Of a stretch of DNA of 64,000 bases, positions 35,759 through 49,199 are shown in pieces. Below the pieces are notes generated by a model that worked only from the letters and a program-made list of their open reading frames with translations, was not told where the DNA came from and searched no databases. Numbering within the stretch: the first letter of the stretch is position 1; each line of letters starts with the position of its first letter. A program made the position numbers and the translations under genes. Source of the stretch: Formicarius rufipectus (taxonomy: Eukaryota > Chordata > Aves > Passeriformes > Formicariidae). The DNA lies in the NCBI GenBank assembly GCA_013399695.1, contig VXAU01000753.1, forward strand, positions 170,016 to 234,015, given 5' to 3'.

Positions 35759-38700
35759 AAATGCAAATTGTAAAGGCTAATTTTTAATGTCCTCCTTAGG
35801 GAGAGCTCTGCCACTGGTGGCTTCAAAGAGGACACCAAGCACTAGGACAGGTGTAAGGCCATAAACTTTATGGCCTTGCAGAAGAGACAGGAATGAGAGG
35901 TGAGAGGTTACTCCTTTATTCACTGAGCTTTCTCACTGCTCCCATGCAGTGAGAAAAGTCCAAAGAAGAACAAAATAAGGCAGGAAGGAAATTATTCAAG
36001 AACAAAAAAATGTGAAAAGCAATATTAAATAATATTGGTCTGTCTCAGTGAAAGTAGGAAACCAACTTTAGACACCTAACTCTGTGACATGATAGTCATT
36101 TCATAAATGCACAGTGTGACAGTGCATCACCCTAGATCATCACCCTAGCCCATATCATGGACTCCCCCACTGCTGCCCATCAATAAACTTTTGGTTTATA
36201 CTGCTGGAGTAAGCTGTCTGTGAGTTTTCTATACAGCCTCTGGTGAGAATAAGTGGCTTTTTTAAAGGGCTGGCAAATTCCACTTTACTGTAGAGCCAGA
36301 ATGTTGATAGAGGGGTTTTATGAGCATACTGTTTTGCTCCTTGCATAGTTATTACTGTACTATGCACTTTTTCAGTGTTCTTCACATTTATTCCTCTCTT
36401 CTTCTCTCACTTTCCATCTTCCAACTCTCCCTTATCCATTTCTTTGTACTTCCAGCATCTTAAGTACAGTAGTGTATCAACAGCATATTTCCAGCATATT
36501 TCCAACATATTTCTATCGTCTAGTTTCAGTATTTCCATAATGAAGCATATTTCCAGGGGACTAAAGCCACATTTTCATGTAGCCCTGTCATCTCAGAGTT
36601 AGGCTGAGGCTATCTCTAATATTTGAGCTTAGTAAACTCACGTGGAGTTTCATGTCGACTTACCTTGTAACATGAAGACTCCAGTGCATAATCTAAATAA
36701 GTAATTTCTGTTCATATCAAATGCAAAGATGAAGGGCAAGGTGCCAGGCCTTTGGAGAAGTAAGTCTGCCTGAGTATTGAGTTCCGTCTTACTTAGTTCC
36801 TTGGTTAATTATACCTGGAAGTGCCATTTAAGGCACATAAACAAAATTAATCTTTGGGAGCACCTATAAATATTCATAGTCAAAGATAAAATAAAAAGAG
36901 GCCTGAAGAAACTAGAAATAAAATTATAGTTAGCTTGGAAATAATGAATACAACAGAGGGAAAACTCTGAAGCTGTAGCTTAACTTTAATAAGCTTGTGA
37001 TAATGAAATAAACTAGATTCGAATATTTTCTGTGGAACGACAGTTCAAACTTAATAATTTTGCATATTTTAGCCTATGCAACCAACAGAAGCCCTGAAGG
37101 ACAAATGGATATTCTTCCAGCTATTTGCAGACAATCCTTTAAGAAGCCTTTGCCAAAGCTCATTTTCAGTTAAATCTGATTTTTAAAAAAAAAAAATCAA
37201 AAAACAGATGAAAGCAAAACCAGATTTTAAGTCTGCAACCTGTTTGTTAATTACTGAGTGTTTCAACTGTAGTCTGGCTGTTCCCAGCCTGCTGTACCAC
37301 ACCTCCCTCTCTCAATTCACTCCTGCAGAATAGCTCTTGTTCTGGAACCTTTTGGCACCAGCATCACTTCAATGGAAGGCTGATGCCCTCCTCGTCTGCA
37401 TGCCCCCACATTCAATTCAGCTCTCTTACTATCACACACATAGACAGTACGTCCACAAAGCACAACTCAGCACCAGACACAGATTAATGTTGTGCCCCTA
37501 TTAACCTGGGCTAATAAATACAGTTTCACAGCAAGTGCATTGCTCTTTGCTGCATGTGGAAAGCACTCTGCTCTCCCCACAGACCACGGCATCTGTCCAC
37601 AGCTGCTGCTGTAAAATGATGCAGAGGGAGAAACACAGGACTGAAAAAGAAGTAACCCCATTGTCTCACTCCTAGATTTCCTTGCTCACAGAAAAGGAAA
37701 AATACCTGTCACAATATTTAACATTTGCATAAGAAAATTTTCTTTTGTATGTAGATTCCTCATTTGAACCTGGAAATAGAGCATCTAGATCACAAGCCAG
37801 TGGAGTAACCTATATGCAGTTAATTTATACACATCTATGACAGATATCTCCCAATACTCTAATAGGAACAAAAGAATATTTCTCTAACAGATTTAGGTCC
37901 ATTTACTATAATTTTTATATTGTAGGCATCAAAGTAAATAGTATGTATGTGAGCCCTGCTGCATAAATTTCACGTATTCATCACTAAATTAGCTTCAAAA
38001 TTCTACAGTACTCAAATAAATGTCTAAGATTTGGTCACATGTACATCAAAGCTACTCTTCCTACATGTTAGGTAGCACTGATAGGACTAGAAATGTGATA
38101 TCATGTGAACGCCACACTTCTTTGTGCACAAACTCAGCAAAGAGACTTCTCAGCCAAAACCTGCCAACAAAGTTTGTCAAAATTCTGCATGAATTTTTTT
38201 GCAAGTTAGAATTCCACTTCTATGTTACAAATACATTCTCAGAAAGTGTTTCTAGTTTCTGTTTCATTCCTAGATCTGCTCTAAGTTTAAAATACAGGTC
38301 AATGTCTTTGACAGAGCTTAAGAAAGATGAGATGGCAATATAAAACTTTGCAAATTCATAGTCACATTTCCATTTACTGTTTTCATCAATCTTATAGGGA
38401 GGAAATTCAAACAAGAGAACTCTAATGTTGGTCAAAATTTTCCTGCTGATTCTCTGTGGACTCTGAACATTCCCTTTTTTTCCCCTCATTTGGTCCTACC
38501 ATAATTTTCTTTTATGATTTCTATTACAGCACATGCAGTTTATTAGCATGGACAATCAATAGCATAGAAGGCTGCTTTAAAGAAAACCTTTGGCAATAGA
38601 TTGAAGATGTTTCCAGCCACGCTTATTTCATCAAAACTGGAGTCTTTATCAGCACTCAGAAAAAGTGTGCTGCAGTAGCAGCTGCCTTAAGCTACTGCAA

Positions 38701-38867
38701 TACTTGTTCTACTTCCTCAGCCACAGATCATGACCTGAGTGGTGAAAGAATCTCTGCTACTCTTGAAGAACCTACGCAATTTGCGGCAAATTTTCCTAAG
38801 TATACCCCAAGCTGTTTTCTTGGACCTCCTCTCTACTTTCAGTTTTTTACTTTGCTATAGTTAGAAC
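35759..38867. other. Single-copy DNA with minor repeats
   Basis: No gene is recognised. Notable small items are the duplicated CATCACCCTAG at 36124-36148, an AATAAA at 36182-36187, and a 12-base tandem at 36483-36511. A 107-codon plus-strand frame at 38020-38343 has no recognisable domain. Confidence 0.35.
36483..36511. repeat. Short 12-bp tandem repeat
   Basis: Three imperfect copies of a CATATTTCCAG/A unit; a further single copy lies at about 36545. Confidence 0.7.
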
Positions 38868-39420
38868 CGAATAGACTATTCCAGTTTGAAGTGACACACA
38901 AGGATCATCTACTTCAACTGCCTGACCAATCCAGGGTTCCCATTGGTTGAAGTGTGTTTTTAAGGACATTGGCCAAATGCCTCTTAAGCATCGACAGGCT
39001 AAGGGCATTGACCACTTCTCTAGGAAGCCTATGCTGGCATTTGAGCACCTTCTTGGTAAGGAAATGCTTCCTAATGTCTAGCCTTAACCTCCCTGCTGTA
39101 GCTTTGAACCATTTCCACATGTCCTATCACTGAATACCATTTAGAAGAGATCAGCACCTCCCTCTCCTCTTCCCCTCCTCAGGAAGTCGCAGAGAGCAAT
39201 GAGGTCACTCCATAGCCCCCTTTTCTCCAAAACAGACAAATTCAGTGTCCTCAGCCACCCCTCACAGGACATGATTTCCTGGCCTGTCACCAGCTTTGTT
39301 GCCTTTCTCCCAACATATTCAAGAACCTTCACATCTTAAATTGTGGGGCCCAAAACTGTTCACAGTGCTCATGCTAAGAGGTTCACCAGCGCTGAAGGAT
39401 GAGCTGGACTCGCTCCTTCC
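38868..39420 (-). mobile_element. CR1 LINE, old copy, antisense
   Basis: AAGGATCATCTACTTCAACT marks the 3' side. Minus-strand translation gives two consecutive CR1 reverse-transcriptase C-terminal pieces separated by a frame break: over 39141-39332 VLEYVGRKATKLVTGQE, then LRTLNLSVLEKRGLWSDLIA; over 38914-39120 RLRLDIRKHFLTKKVLKCQ with HRLPREVVNALSLSMLKRHL. These match the order of the CR1 ORF2 C terminus. Stops and frameshifts make it inactive. Confidence 0.92.
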
Positions 39421-40944
39421 ACAGTCCATTACCATATTGTTAATTCTGTGCAAACACAGGGTTACACAGGGGCAGCCCTGCTTACACACCCCTAGTTCAA
39501 AGATTAACAAAATCACTGTAACTCAGGGTCTTTGAGTTGTGTGTCGCAATATCACAATCAGAGCTACAGGGACACATGGAAATTACTTTCCACACTTTAA
39601 AGGACCATATGTGCTCTTCTGCTTTTGGTTCTTGCAGAGCTAATTCTACTTTTACTGGGGGGGACAAAAGCAAGGTTTCTGAGAGATTATTGTGGTTTTG
39701 GCAAGTTTCTAACATGAGAATGAGCCGCATGTCTCGTACCCACATTATGAATAAAATTTTCAGAGTGAAATTTTATGCCACATTTTACATTGTTTTGGAA
39801 ATTACTGTGCAGAATTACTACTAGTGACATTTAAAAAAATCTAATGTGATTTTAATTGTGCTAAGAGTTTCACAGAGAGCAGAGCTTCTCAAGCACTGCT
39901 GCCATGGTGTCCTTTGTAACTAAAACCATAGTTTTAATTATCTATGGTATAGTTGTTCAATACTCGTCCTTCTGTAGCTGTTTCAGAAAAAGTGCATTAA
40001 GACTTTTTTTTTCCCCTCAGCTACAGTTGTAAATTCAGAAAGACAATGATTTATTTGCTTCCCCCTAGAAGGCATTTTTTACAAATGAACCATATTTCTA
40101 TCTATTAAAAGTCTGTGTATTTACTTCACTGTAGTTTAAATCTGAAAAAAAAGAAATTGATGCACACACAGCTAACAGAAAAGGGTATTCAAGTGAGGCA
40201 ATGTTTAAGCACCAATGTTTTAGGAAAAATCAGAACTGTCATATCTTAGTTTGCCCCCATCAAACTTTTGTACAGAACAAAGAAAACACAGAAGAAATCT
40301 AAGTGATGCCCACAGAAACAGCATACATATGTTCTTTGAATATCTTGCTTTTCTTTCTGAACCATGTAGTTTCCTTGCCGCATCATTAATTTTTGCACCA
40401 CTCCAAAAATAAAGATGCCGACAGCGACTTTCTTCCGTATCACCTTGTAAAATATATATGCTGTTTTATAACATCCCCTCAGCACCCTGAAACCTCTGCT
40501 TGCTTGTGCACAGAGCCTTTGTCACTTAGCTTTGTTCTCTGTTACCAGCATTAGGAATAGGAGCCAGTGTGCTGCATGGTTACATTTTTAATGAACTAAC
40601 TGGGAATTTACCCTGAGATAAAGGTGATTCAGTCCAAGAATTTACATATTCAGTTCCTGGTAGACATAGGCTATCTGCACTTAAATTTGTTATTTAATAT
40701 GCAATTCTTGTGTACAGTTCTGCCTGAATACCATATGTGACTGGTTGCCACAGCATTGTCACCTAAGGTATCCACTAACCATGGCAACATGGATATCAGA
40801 TGTTGCATAAGCAACCTGATGAAGGCTGTGTCTTTAAATTTACACACGCCACAGTTTCAAAGCCAAATGCCTGCACATTTGGAGCTCCAGAAAAAAAAAA
40901 AAATAAAAATTAAAGAAGCATTTTAAAACCACAGTTAGCATGTG
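39421..40944. other. Single-copy DNA
   Basis: No gene or repeat recognised, apart from short homopolymer runs (G8 near 39657, A13 near 40890). Confidence 0.4.
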
Positions 40945-41100
40945 GATTTGGACATTTAGGACCAAATGTTTGAGCCTGAGTTCCCAAAATTAAGTGCCTC
41001 AATTCATATTTAAGTAACTAAATAAATGGCCTAGTTATAAGTGTCAAGCACTGAGTGCATCTCTTCTGCTTACTCCAAGGATTGAGGTGCTCTGCAAACC
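40945..41100. repeat. Candidate ancient amniote interspersed repeat
   Basis: TTAAGTGCCTCAATTCATAT, TTAAGTAACTAAATAAATGG and GGATTGAGGTGCTCTGCAAA recall a widespread reptile/bird repeat with 'aagtgcctaaattcatattt...acctaaataagtggcc...gggtgctcagcacc'. The family name and boundaries are uncertain, and the match is diverged. Confidence 0.35.
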
Positions 41101-44100
41101 CATAAGGATGGAAACAGGATACCCTGACAGCTCACCCTGAAGCACTGAGGCACAGGGCATCTTTAAAAACTGCACTTTGGTTTATCTCTGAGTGTATCTG
41201 TGATACAAAACTGAAGGTGGATAAGTAGTGTCCATAAATGACACCTTTTGAGGCAAAGCCAGCAGGATTCTTCATTGTCCCAGGGCACCTCTTGAGGTGT
41301 CCCAGCACACCTCCATTGTGTCAATGCTGAAGTGCTTCAGATCGAATCTGGCACTGCGACTTGCCCAGGTTCTGGTGTAGCTGTGAGATGCTCCTGGTGC
41401 TCAGCTCTCAGCTTCCTGCTTCACTTGTCTCCAGCACCATCCTTGTGTAAGAGGAGATGACAGTTTATCCCCGTGCACATTAGTGCACCAGGATAGTCTG
41501 GGGGTGCTGGGGAGGCAAACTGTGTCATTGCTTTCCCTGGGGCACAGTTTCACCCTGAAAGGGCTGTATACCTCTGCATGCCTTTTCCCACTTCTGCTAA
41601 CATATTTCTACACAGGGAGATGAGTCAAAATCCCCATCCCTTCCTCTGCTCAGCACTTTGTCCAAGCCAAAAGCCTCTGCCCCCCAGGCAGCCATGGAGC
41701 CATTCTGGTATTTTTATCTGCTAATTGAGCTTAGAATTGAGTTAGTGTGGCACATCTCTCCTAACCAAAAGGCTCAGCTGTTCAGAGATACTCAGCTGTG
41801 AGTAATGCCTTCAGCAGTTACAAAGGCTGAAACGCTGGGCTGCCCATCCTGTTAGTGAATGCTCTCAAGTTGGCCAGATCCAGGCCTTGAGGGAGTAACT
41901 CCAAAAAAGCACAATGCTGTAAAAGATGGCATTTTTCTAGAAAGTCTTCCACTTTTGATTGCCAGTAAGAGCTGTGTTTTGACCTGGAAACCCACTTCTC
42001 ACAGGAGGCTGCCTAAAGCTAGAATAGGGGTCAGCATGGTGCAGGCTGCAAAATGAACCAAGCAAGTTATAAAAATTCAGAGAAGCTGAATCAATGCATT
42101 TCTACTGCAGAAATCATTAGAGAGACTAGAGGGAGTCCACGCTCCACTGCTTACAAACTGGAGTGAGGCTCAATTGGCTTTGAAACACTCTCTGTTGTCG
42201 TAGAAGGTACATGGAGATAATAAAGTGTCATCATGGGCAAGACCTGGCAGAAACTTCATCAGGCCATCATGTGTTAACACAGATCAAAAATGAGAGTCTC
42301 TTCAGACTCAGATATCATTTTCTAAAAGAACTGGAGTTTGGAAAAAAATACCTTTAGTGAATCCAAATTAGAGCAGAACCAGAAAGGGGTAAACAGGGTC
42401 AAAAGTAGCAGGGGGAGTGATGGATATGACCTATCCTTTCTGAGGATTTATTTTGGTGTTATAGCCCTAACAGTAATTTCAGCATCTTCATTAAAGATCA
42501 CCATGGTTTGCCTTAACCACGGTGACCTACCTTATATTTTATATTGCTGCCCAACAAGTCCTATCAGAGCTCCTGTGACATAACACTCATAATGGTTTTA
42601 ATATTCATGATGGATTATAAGAAATGGCTGGCCCATCTCTATTTCAGTATTAAGAAATCTGTTCAGAATATGCTTTCACATTTGGGTATTTTTCATTTTA
42701 TTATTTTTCTACTTTTTGCTGTTGGCTGAAGCAGAGAATCAGTGTCATGACATTCTTCTAGTGGAGGGTTTCTTGCAAAGAGAAAGGGTCTGGAGGATTC
42801 CCTATTCTTGATGAAACTCTTGACTTTCCTGCATACCACCTCTGTTACTTGGTTCATGACTAGACCACATAACCAGGGGCACTCAGTGCATAGCTCACAT
42901 ACACTGTGGTCTGCTGTTTGCAATCTGCACTGAGCAAAGAGTAGCTGTCACAGTGGTTCATCGATCAGCATCAACTATCTGATACACCTGATGAATGCTT
43001 CATTAATTATTGGAATAGTCAGGACAGAAACTGGCATCAGAAACTAACTGAGAGGAGTCTTTTGCATTTCTTATCAATCTAGAGGGTAAAGAGTCTGATT
43101 GTACCAGAGTACTTCTCTTTAGGGGGAGTTGGGGAAGTGTAGGAGACCTTCCCATTAATTCTTGCAGATCAAAATCTGCAAGTAATGTTTGCTGCTAGAG
43201 TAATTATGCTGACACTATGCTATTTGTCCTGAAAGACTGTTTTAGCATGACATCTTGGGTGGACAATTTTATTTCAGTTATTGGAGTGTTTAAGCAACTA
43301 TGTAACAAACGACAATCGATCTGTTTTCTAAATATTAAAGATGTTATCGGGTTTGTTTGAAATAGTTACAAGGTTGCAAATACAGCCGTTGAAAGATGAC
43401 AGTTATTTAGGTTTTTCCTTGGAAAAAACCTACACACAGCCAGTCTTGTTCATATAGCCTGACTGGGATCAGCTCCAGTCACAGACCATATAAGCAGCTG
43501 TGAAGGACAACAGAGTGCCAAGAGACAGCAAAGTTGCTACGACCCTTGGTCAAAGTTGCTTTGACCAAGCCAAAGCTCTAGATGACCAGGGTGGAAAATG
43601 CTGCTGCCGAGAAATAAAAGATACAGCATATTTGGACCATCTATGGCTGCTGCTTAATCTAGCTAACAGGAAGCTGAAACTCCAAACCCTGTAGCTCTTT
43701 TCTCTCCTGTCTCTGTCCTGCTGAGCTTTCCAGGGCAGAAGGACAAGATTTCAGCTTCCCATCCTTAAGCCAGGAGGAGATAATGCTCAATTTTGCCTAT
43801 GATGTTGAGATGCTTTTAGCGGCAATTACAGTGACCAGACATGAGAAATGGCTAGTTTGCATTTTTATTCTATCAGAGGATATGTTTACACAGACAAGGG
43901 CAGGCAGATCTGACCTCCCTCTGCTATGACTGATCCAAGCCAGCTCTGCCCCAGGAGCTCTGCAGCTGCAAGTGGTTGTGGCATCCTGCTTCTTGGCAAA
44001 CACGGACACACAGCAGTGGGAGGGAGCTGATAAAGGACAACCTAGCCCACAGCATGTAATTCCCATCCCCCTGGAACTGAGACCACAAAATCCCACCGTA

Positions 44101-47100
44101 TTTGAGTTTTAATACAGGTTAATATATGACTTGCGCTAGTCAAACTCTAGCATGTCCTAGTCAGCAGCGAAGAAACCTCATTTTCTGGGGAAAAGTTTCC
44201 ATCTTACATCTCTTTGTTACATTGCTTAATTTATCCACTGGTTTTGGCCCCACTGTTAACATTAAAACTTTTGAATCAGGGACCTCCTTTTACTTACACC
44301 TTCACACAGTAGGTAGTATTTGGGAACCTTGGAAACTACTGTATTACAGTGGGAGCCAAAAATAGTTCAGTTGATTAATGCAACTACTATGGGCTATTTC
44401 TCGTGAGCTATTCCATGTGATTATTTGCAAATCCCTGTTTACTGCTTGATATACTCGACCTAAATTCTCCAACACTGCAGTGCAAGAGACAGAACTTGTT
44501 GACTTCAGATAAATTAAGGAAATGTGTTCTCTTTCATTAAACATAAAAAATACAGACAGTAAAGTAGCTCTGTCTTATTTAATTTGTTTGTTTTAGGTTA
44601 CTGGCCCTTAAAAATTTTATATTTCTAGATAGTGAAGATTTTTTGTTATTAAAAATGTATAAGGTAATTATAGAACTTGTCTGAGGGATGCCAGAGGCAC
44701 CAACAATTAGGCAGGAAACTGGGGTTTCAACACTTAGAAATTCATGGGATACGTAAAATGTATCTCGCAATTAAAATTTTTACTGGTGGAACAACCACAT
44801 GGAGTCTGACAGGACAGAGTACAGAGGTCAGTCACCAAAGACTGGTATGTATACTTGCACAAGGAGAAACTGCAGTTCAAGCCCTTTGTCTTTTGAGCCT
44901 TCAATTCCATCCCTGGGGGACAGGTAGAGATGGAATACAGGAGGCAGGTCTTAACTCTCAATAAAGTGGCATTTTTCCTATTACTTTTGTGGCCAGAGGA
45001 TATTTCTATTTACTTTGCTGAGAGACTCAGCCTGCAGCTGATAACTCCATTACTCCATCTGAGTTACAGCATCAAAAGATTTTGTTTTATATGACACTCC
45101 TAACAATCTTCACTTACTGTATGTATAGAATACATCCTTTGGAGTAAATGGGACCAGAATGGAGTGGGAAGGAGGATCCCTTGGTTTATGAGTTAAAAGC
45201 TTGCAACGGCTCAGTGGAGGGTAGAGCCAAGAGGAGCTCAATTCCTCCAAGTTGGTGTAGTGAGTTTAGGAAGAAATTTGTGCAAATGCTTGTCTTAGGC
45301 AAGGATGCCCTAGCTACCTTCAACTGCTATCAGCCACTTACTATCTTCCAGACTAGAGAAGTGAAAGCAAATGTTTGTTGTCCCCCAAATTTTGGAGGTG
45401 ACATGAAGGCACATGAGCTGAGAAGGCTTGCAGAAAAGACAGAAGAGTCAACCAAGAAACTAAGAGATTTGATCTTGCTCTGTGTTACATCACTTAGCAT
45501 TACACATCCTGTCATATTGATTCTCATCACTGATGATACAGGTGAAATCAATAGCTAACAATATGCTTCAAGTACAAATTATTCACTGAGTAAGCATTTA
45601 GAGATCCATCTAATTTCAGAAAGCACACAGTAGTTGTTGTATATTCATGAAAACCAAACCTGTAAAAATTCAGTCTGCCACATTCAGACCTAACATTTGC
45701 TAAAATATTTGTGAATCAGCTGCACTGTTTACCTACTGTGTGAATAAACAGGTCTCTCTAATTCATCTTAAATTGGATGATTGTATTAGAAGAGACTGAG
45801 TACTAATCAAATGGAAAAATGAATGCATGATATCAAGCTTTAAATCTCACATATTAGAAACTTATTCATAATTTTAGAAAATGGTCTAACATGGGCAAAT
45901 TCAGACATAAAATTCAACACTGGAATGTAGCTAAAAGGAGACTCATGCCACTCCCAGTAAAGTGTAGGTATTCATGTTTTTAAGACCACTCCCTAAAGCT
46001 CTTTCTTGAAGTCTGTAAGAATTCTTTTCATAAACATATTTATCTTTGTGCAAATTCACATCAATCTGTTGGACATGCAACTGTAAAACCCACTCCAGCA
46101 GCTGCAAAACTAGAAGCATTCCCTTCAGATTTGCTATGATATGGACTCCAGAGTGTGTGGTTCTCCTGGTTCTGACAAACAGTCTTTGCATGCAGAAGAA
46201 ATGACCCATGAACCAAAATGAACCCTACCAGAATTCTTTCTCAATAAAGCACCCTATATATGTTAGGGCTGAGAGGGATTTGCATACCTTTACTTGTATT
46301 TGTTCTCAAATGTCAGTCATATCCTAAGTGTCACTAATGAAGAGCAGCTATTTCCATTTGAATCTTTTCTTTTGGGCATAGTGTACAAAACGCACAAGGA
46401 AATATATAATACCCATCCCACACCCTTTCATACATCTTTCAGCAGGATATAAAACATTGAAGTGCATTGATACTGCTCTAGCTATTTATTTTAGTGTAAG
46501 TCTAAAGTCTAGGAAGAAACAAATCTTAGAGATATTGTGTCTGACATGGACAGGCTTGATATAAGTTCATCACATAACATTTACTTTTTTTGGTGGATTT
46601 TATCATACACATAATTTGCTTGTCTTTCACAATAATCCCCTGGACAGGAATTGCTTTGATATTGATGAAAATTATAAGGCATTTTTAGGCTTGACTGAAA
46701 CCCAGATTTGTTCACATTCCCATAATAGGAAAAATGGCTTTTTCTGTAGAAGTGTAAATGCTGTTGCTTAATTATAGTTCTTTTTTCTTTTTAGGGCTTC
46801 TGTATAAGAAGAATAGAAGGTAGGCAGAATAGAATTAGTAGAGTTTCTGTGATACAGTCGAAATATTTAAGTAATAGATATTTTTCTCCTTGTGAATGAC
46901 AAGGTAATTTTATCTTTATGGCTCAAACATATTTTTTTTTACTCAGTCTTGTCTTTGCATCTTTGAAATCTGTTGCACTTTACTGTCCAACACAGATCAG
47001 AGCACTGCTACCGTCCATCTGCTCTGAGACTGCTCTTCCACTGGGATAAGACCTGCTGTTATGGTTTTGAAGCTTCAGACACAGAAATAAGCCCTCCATC

Positions 47101-48506
47101 TTTCTCTAAATATAACACTGTTTCTCTGTAATCACTTCATTATTCTGTGTGTCAAAGATAAGAAAGATGAGCCAAATTCTGGTCATCCTGCTGCCAGCTA
47201 ACACTTAAAATTGCATAGATGGCCTATGCCATGCTAATCGTGAGCTTAGCACAGATGTTAGACAGAAAGAGGTAATGTGCAAGAGTTGCCAAATCGCATT
47301 CTGAGTGCTAAACCAGTCAGGCTGTGACTTCTGAATGCAGATTCCAAAGCAATCAAACTAGGTGAGGCTTGGCAAAAGGGACATGGGGCTGCTCACTGGA
47401 TGAAAATCCCAATAATGACATCTGAAACTGATCTGGAGGACTGCTGTGAAGTGATTGTCTTCACCCTCATTTCTTTTTCATCTCCTGGAGGAAAAAAATC
47501 GTAAATTTTCCAAATAATGGTAGGACTGGTGGAATGTACAAATACAGATAGCACATATTTGCAATGCCCCAACAAAAACCAAATGTAGCCTTGCTAATCT
47601 TGCCTCCCTGGTTATTCCTCTAATGAAGATTTGGGGATAGCCTTGTTACGTGCTTCCACCCCATACTTCCAGCCCAGTTGTGAGCCATACAGCTGGCTAG
47701 TCCTACAACACAGTGTACAAAGTGTTAAAACAGCAGAGTGAAAACTTAACAAGGAAGACCAATGTGAAGCTTTCAAGGGTCATTCATGCAATTCTCAATC
47801 ATATCAAAAGCATCTCTAAAATAGACTCACAACTGATACCTTTAGAAATAAAGATAAATTACTATTTGTGCTCTCTCTAACCATGTCCATGTTTTCAACA
47901 AAAGACCTTTAAACAGTTGCTGCAGGATGACATAATGGAATAGTTCTCAGACTATTCTGAGCTCTCAGATCACCAAAGAGTCTGGATGGCTAAAAAAACA
48001 AAAGATAAGCTCAGTACTCTCATTCCCTAAATAACCAATGTACAAATGCAAACCACCTAATGTTAGCTTCAGGAAAGCACATAGCTGAGACAGTGCTGCA
48101 AGGACAGTTTTCACAAGATTCTGGCAATAATAAAGGATCTATCATCCACAGAAAAATGGAAACTTTTAAAAATAATTGGGAATTGAACTGGAGATGTGGA
48201 AACTTTTGCTGTGAGTTATTAGCAACTTAATAATCTACTGTTTTATCCCCATGCCCTAAATACAGAGAATGGCATCAATAAAATCCCAGTTCAATACAAT
48301 TAGTGAATGTGTATTCAGTCTTATTATATATGTTCCATAACTGAAACTCTTATTTCACCTAATATACACTATGCCTAGACTTACTTATTAAAAACTTGTA
48401 ACAAATTTCATATTATAGAAATAATTTTTCTTTGAATACTTTCTAGTAAAATACTTTTATTTTTATTAATTTCTCTGTTGCGTGTTTTTAGCAATGAACA
48501 GGAAGA
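41101..48506. other. Repeat-poor single-copy DNA
   Basis: About 7.4 kb with no CR1, LTR or tRNA that I can recognise. Open frames up to 136 codons (45148-45558, plus strand) have no recognisable domain. The 41150-42050 part is somewhat less AT-rich than its surroundings. No promoter or exon can be supported. Confidence 0.35.
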
Positions 48507-48670
48507 GAAAAATTGTGGATGCTCCATCCCTGGAAGTGTTTACAGCCAGACTGGATAGGGCTTTGAGCAAAGTGGTCTAATGGGTGGCACTGCGGCCCAT
48601 GCCAGGGGGGTTGGAACTAAATGATCTCTAAGGTTCCTTCCAACCCAAAGCTTTCTGTAATTCTATGATA
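48507..48670 (+). mobile_element. CR1 LINE, 3' end, sense
   Basis: GTGGATGCTCCATCCCTGGA, AGACTGGATAGGGCTTTGAG, AAGGTTCCTTCCAACCCAAA and a terminal TTCTGTAATTCTATGATAG. This is the CR1 terminus in forward sense, 5'-truncated, followed by an A13 run. Confidence 0.92.
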
Positions 48671-48998
48671 GTTAAAAAAAAAAAAAGTTCTGGGGACAGT
48701 TTATGGGTAATGATGCCCATAAGAAAGTTTTTTCCTCTCTAGCGGTCATCTTCTCTATGTAAAAGACAGCAATCAGCTGACACTCTGAAGTGTGCAGGTC
48801 TGCATCCCTTTCCAATCTCCTGTTGTCTATTGTTTGAAATTTGTGAGGAAAGATACTTAGATATTGTTCAGAGAAAGCAGTCTTTCAAAAGGGAGATTTG
48901 CTATTTGATGGTGGCACAAGATAGAACTAAAATTAAAGCTGAATCTAAAGAATGGTACATTGTGTCATACTTGCATTATCGAGTAATGCCCCAAAGCA
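48671..48998. other. Single-copy DNA between CR1 and the LTR
   Basis: Starts with GTTA and A13. A few open codons run towards the LTR; nothing is recognised. Confidence 0.4.
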
Positions 48999-49003
48999 TG
49001 GGA
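48999..49003. repeat. LTR target-site duplication, left copy
   Basis: TGGGA, identical to 49734-49738, directly outside the TG...CA termini of the LTR. Confidence 0.75.
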
Positions 49004-49060
49004 TGTTGGTGACAACCAGGTCATCTAATTGGAGAAGCCAGAAAACTTTACACTATATGT

Positions 49061-49199
49061 ACCTTGGCCTCCAACCTCAGGAGTAAGGGGAGTGGGGCCA
49101 GTTCCGCGCACACTGTGCCTCACCTAAAAAAATCCATTGCGCAGGCTTATCCCAAGATCTTCATTCGCGAAGTCCAGCCAACAACAACCTTGGCCTCCA
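49061..49199. repeat. 13-bp direct repeat inside LTR U3
   Basis: ACCTTGGCCTCCA at 49061-49073 and 49187-49199. The interval contains CCGCGCACACTG, TTGCGCAGG and CTTCATTCGCGAAGTCCAGC; the last is shared with 23171-23190. Confidence 0.85.

Noticed and set aside
45148..45558. 136-codon plus-strand frame
   Set aside because: No homology recognised and no acceptor or donor that fits both ends.
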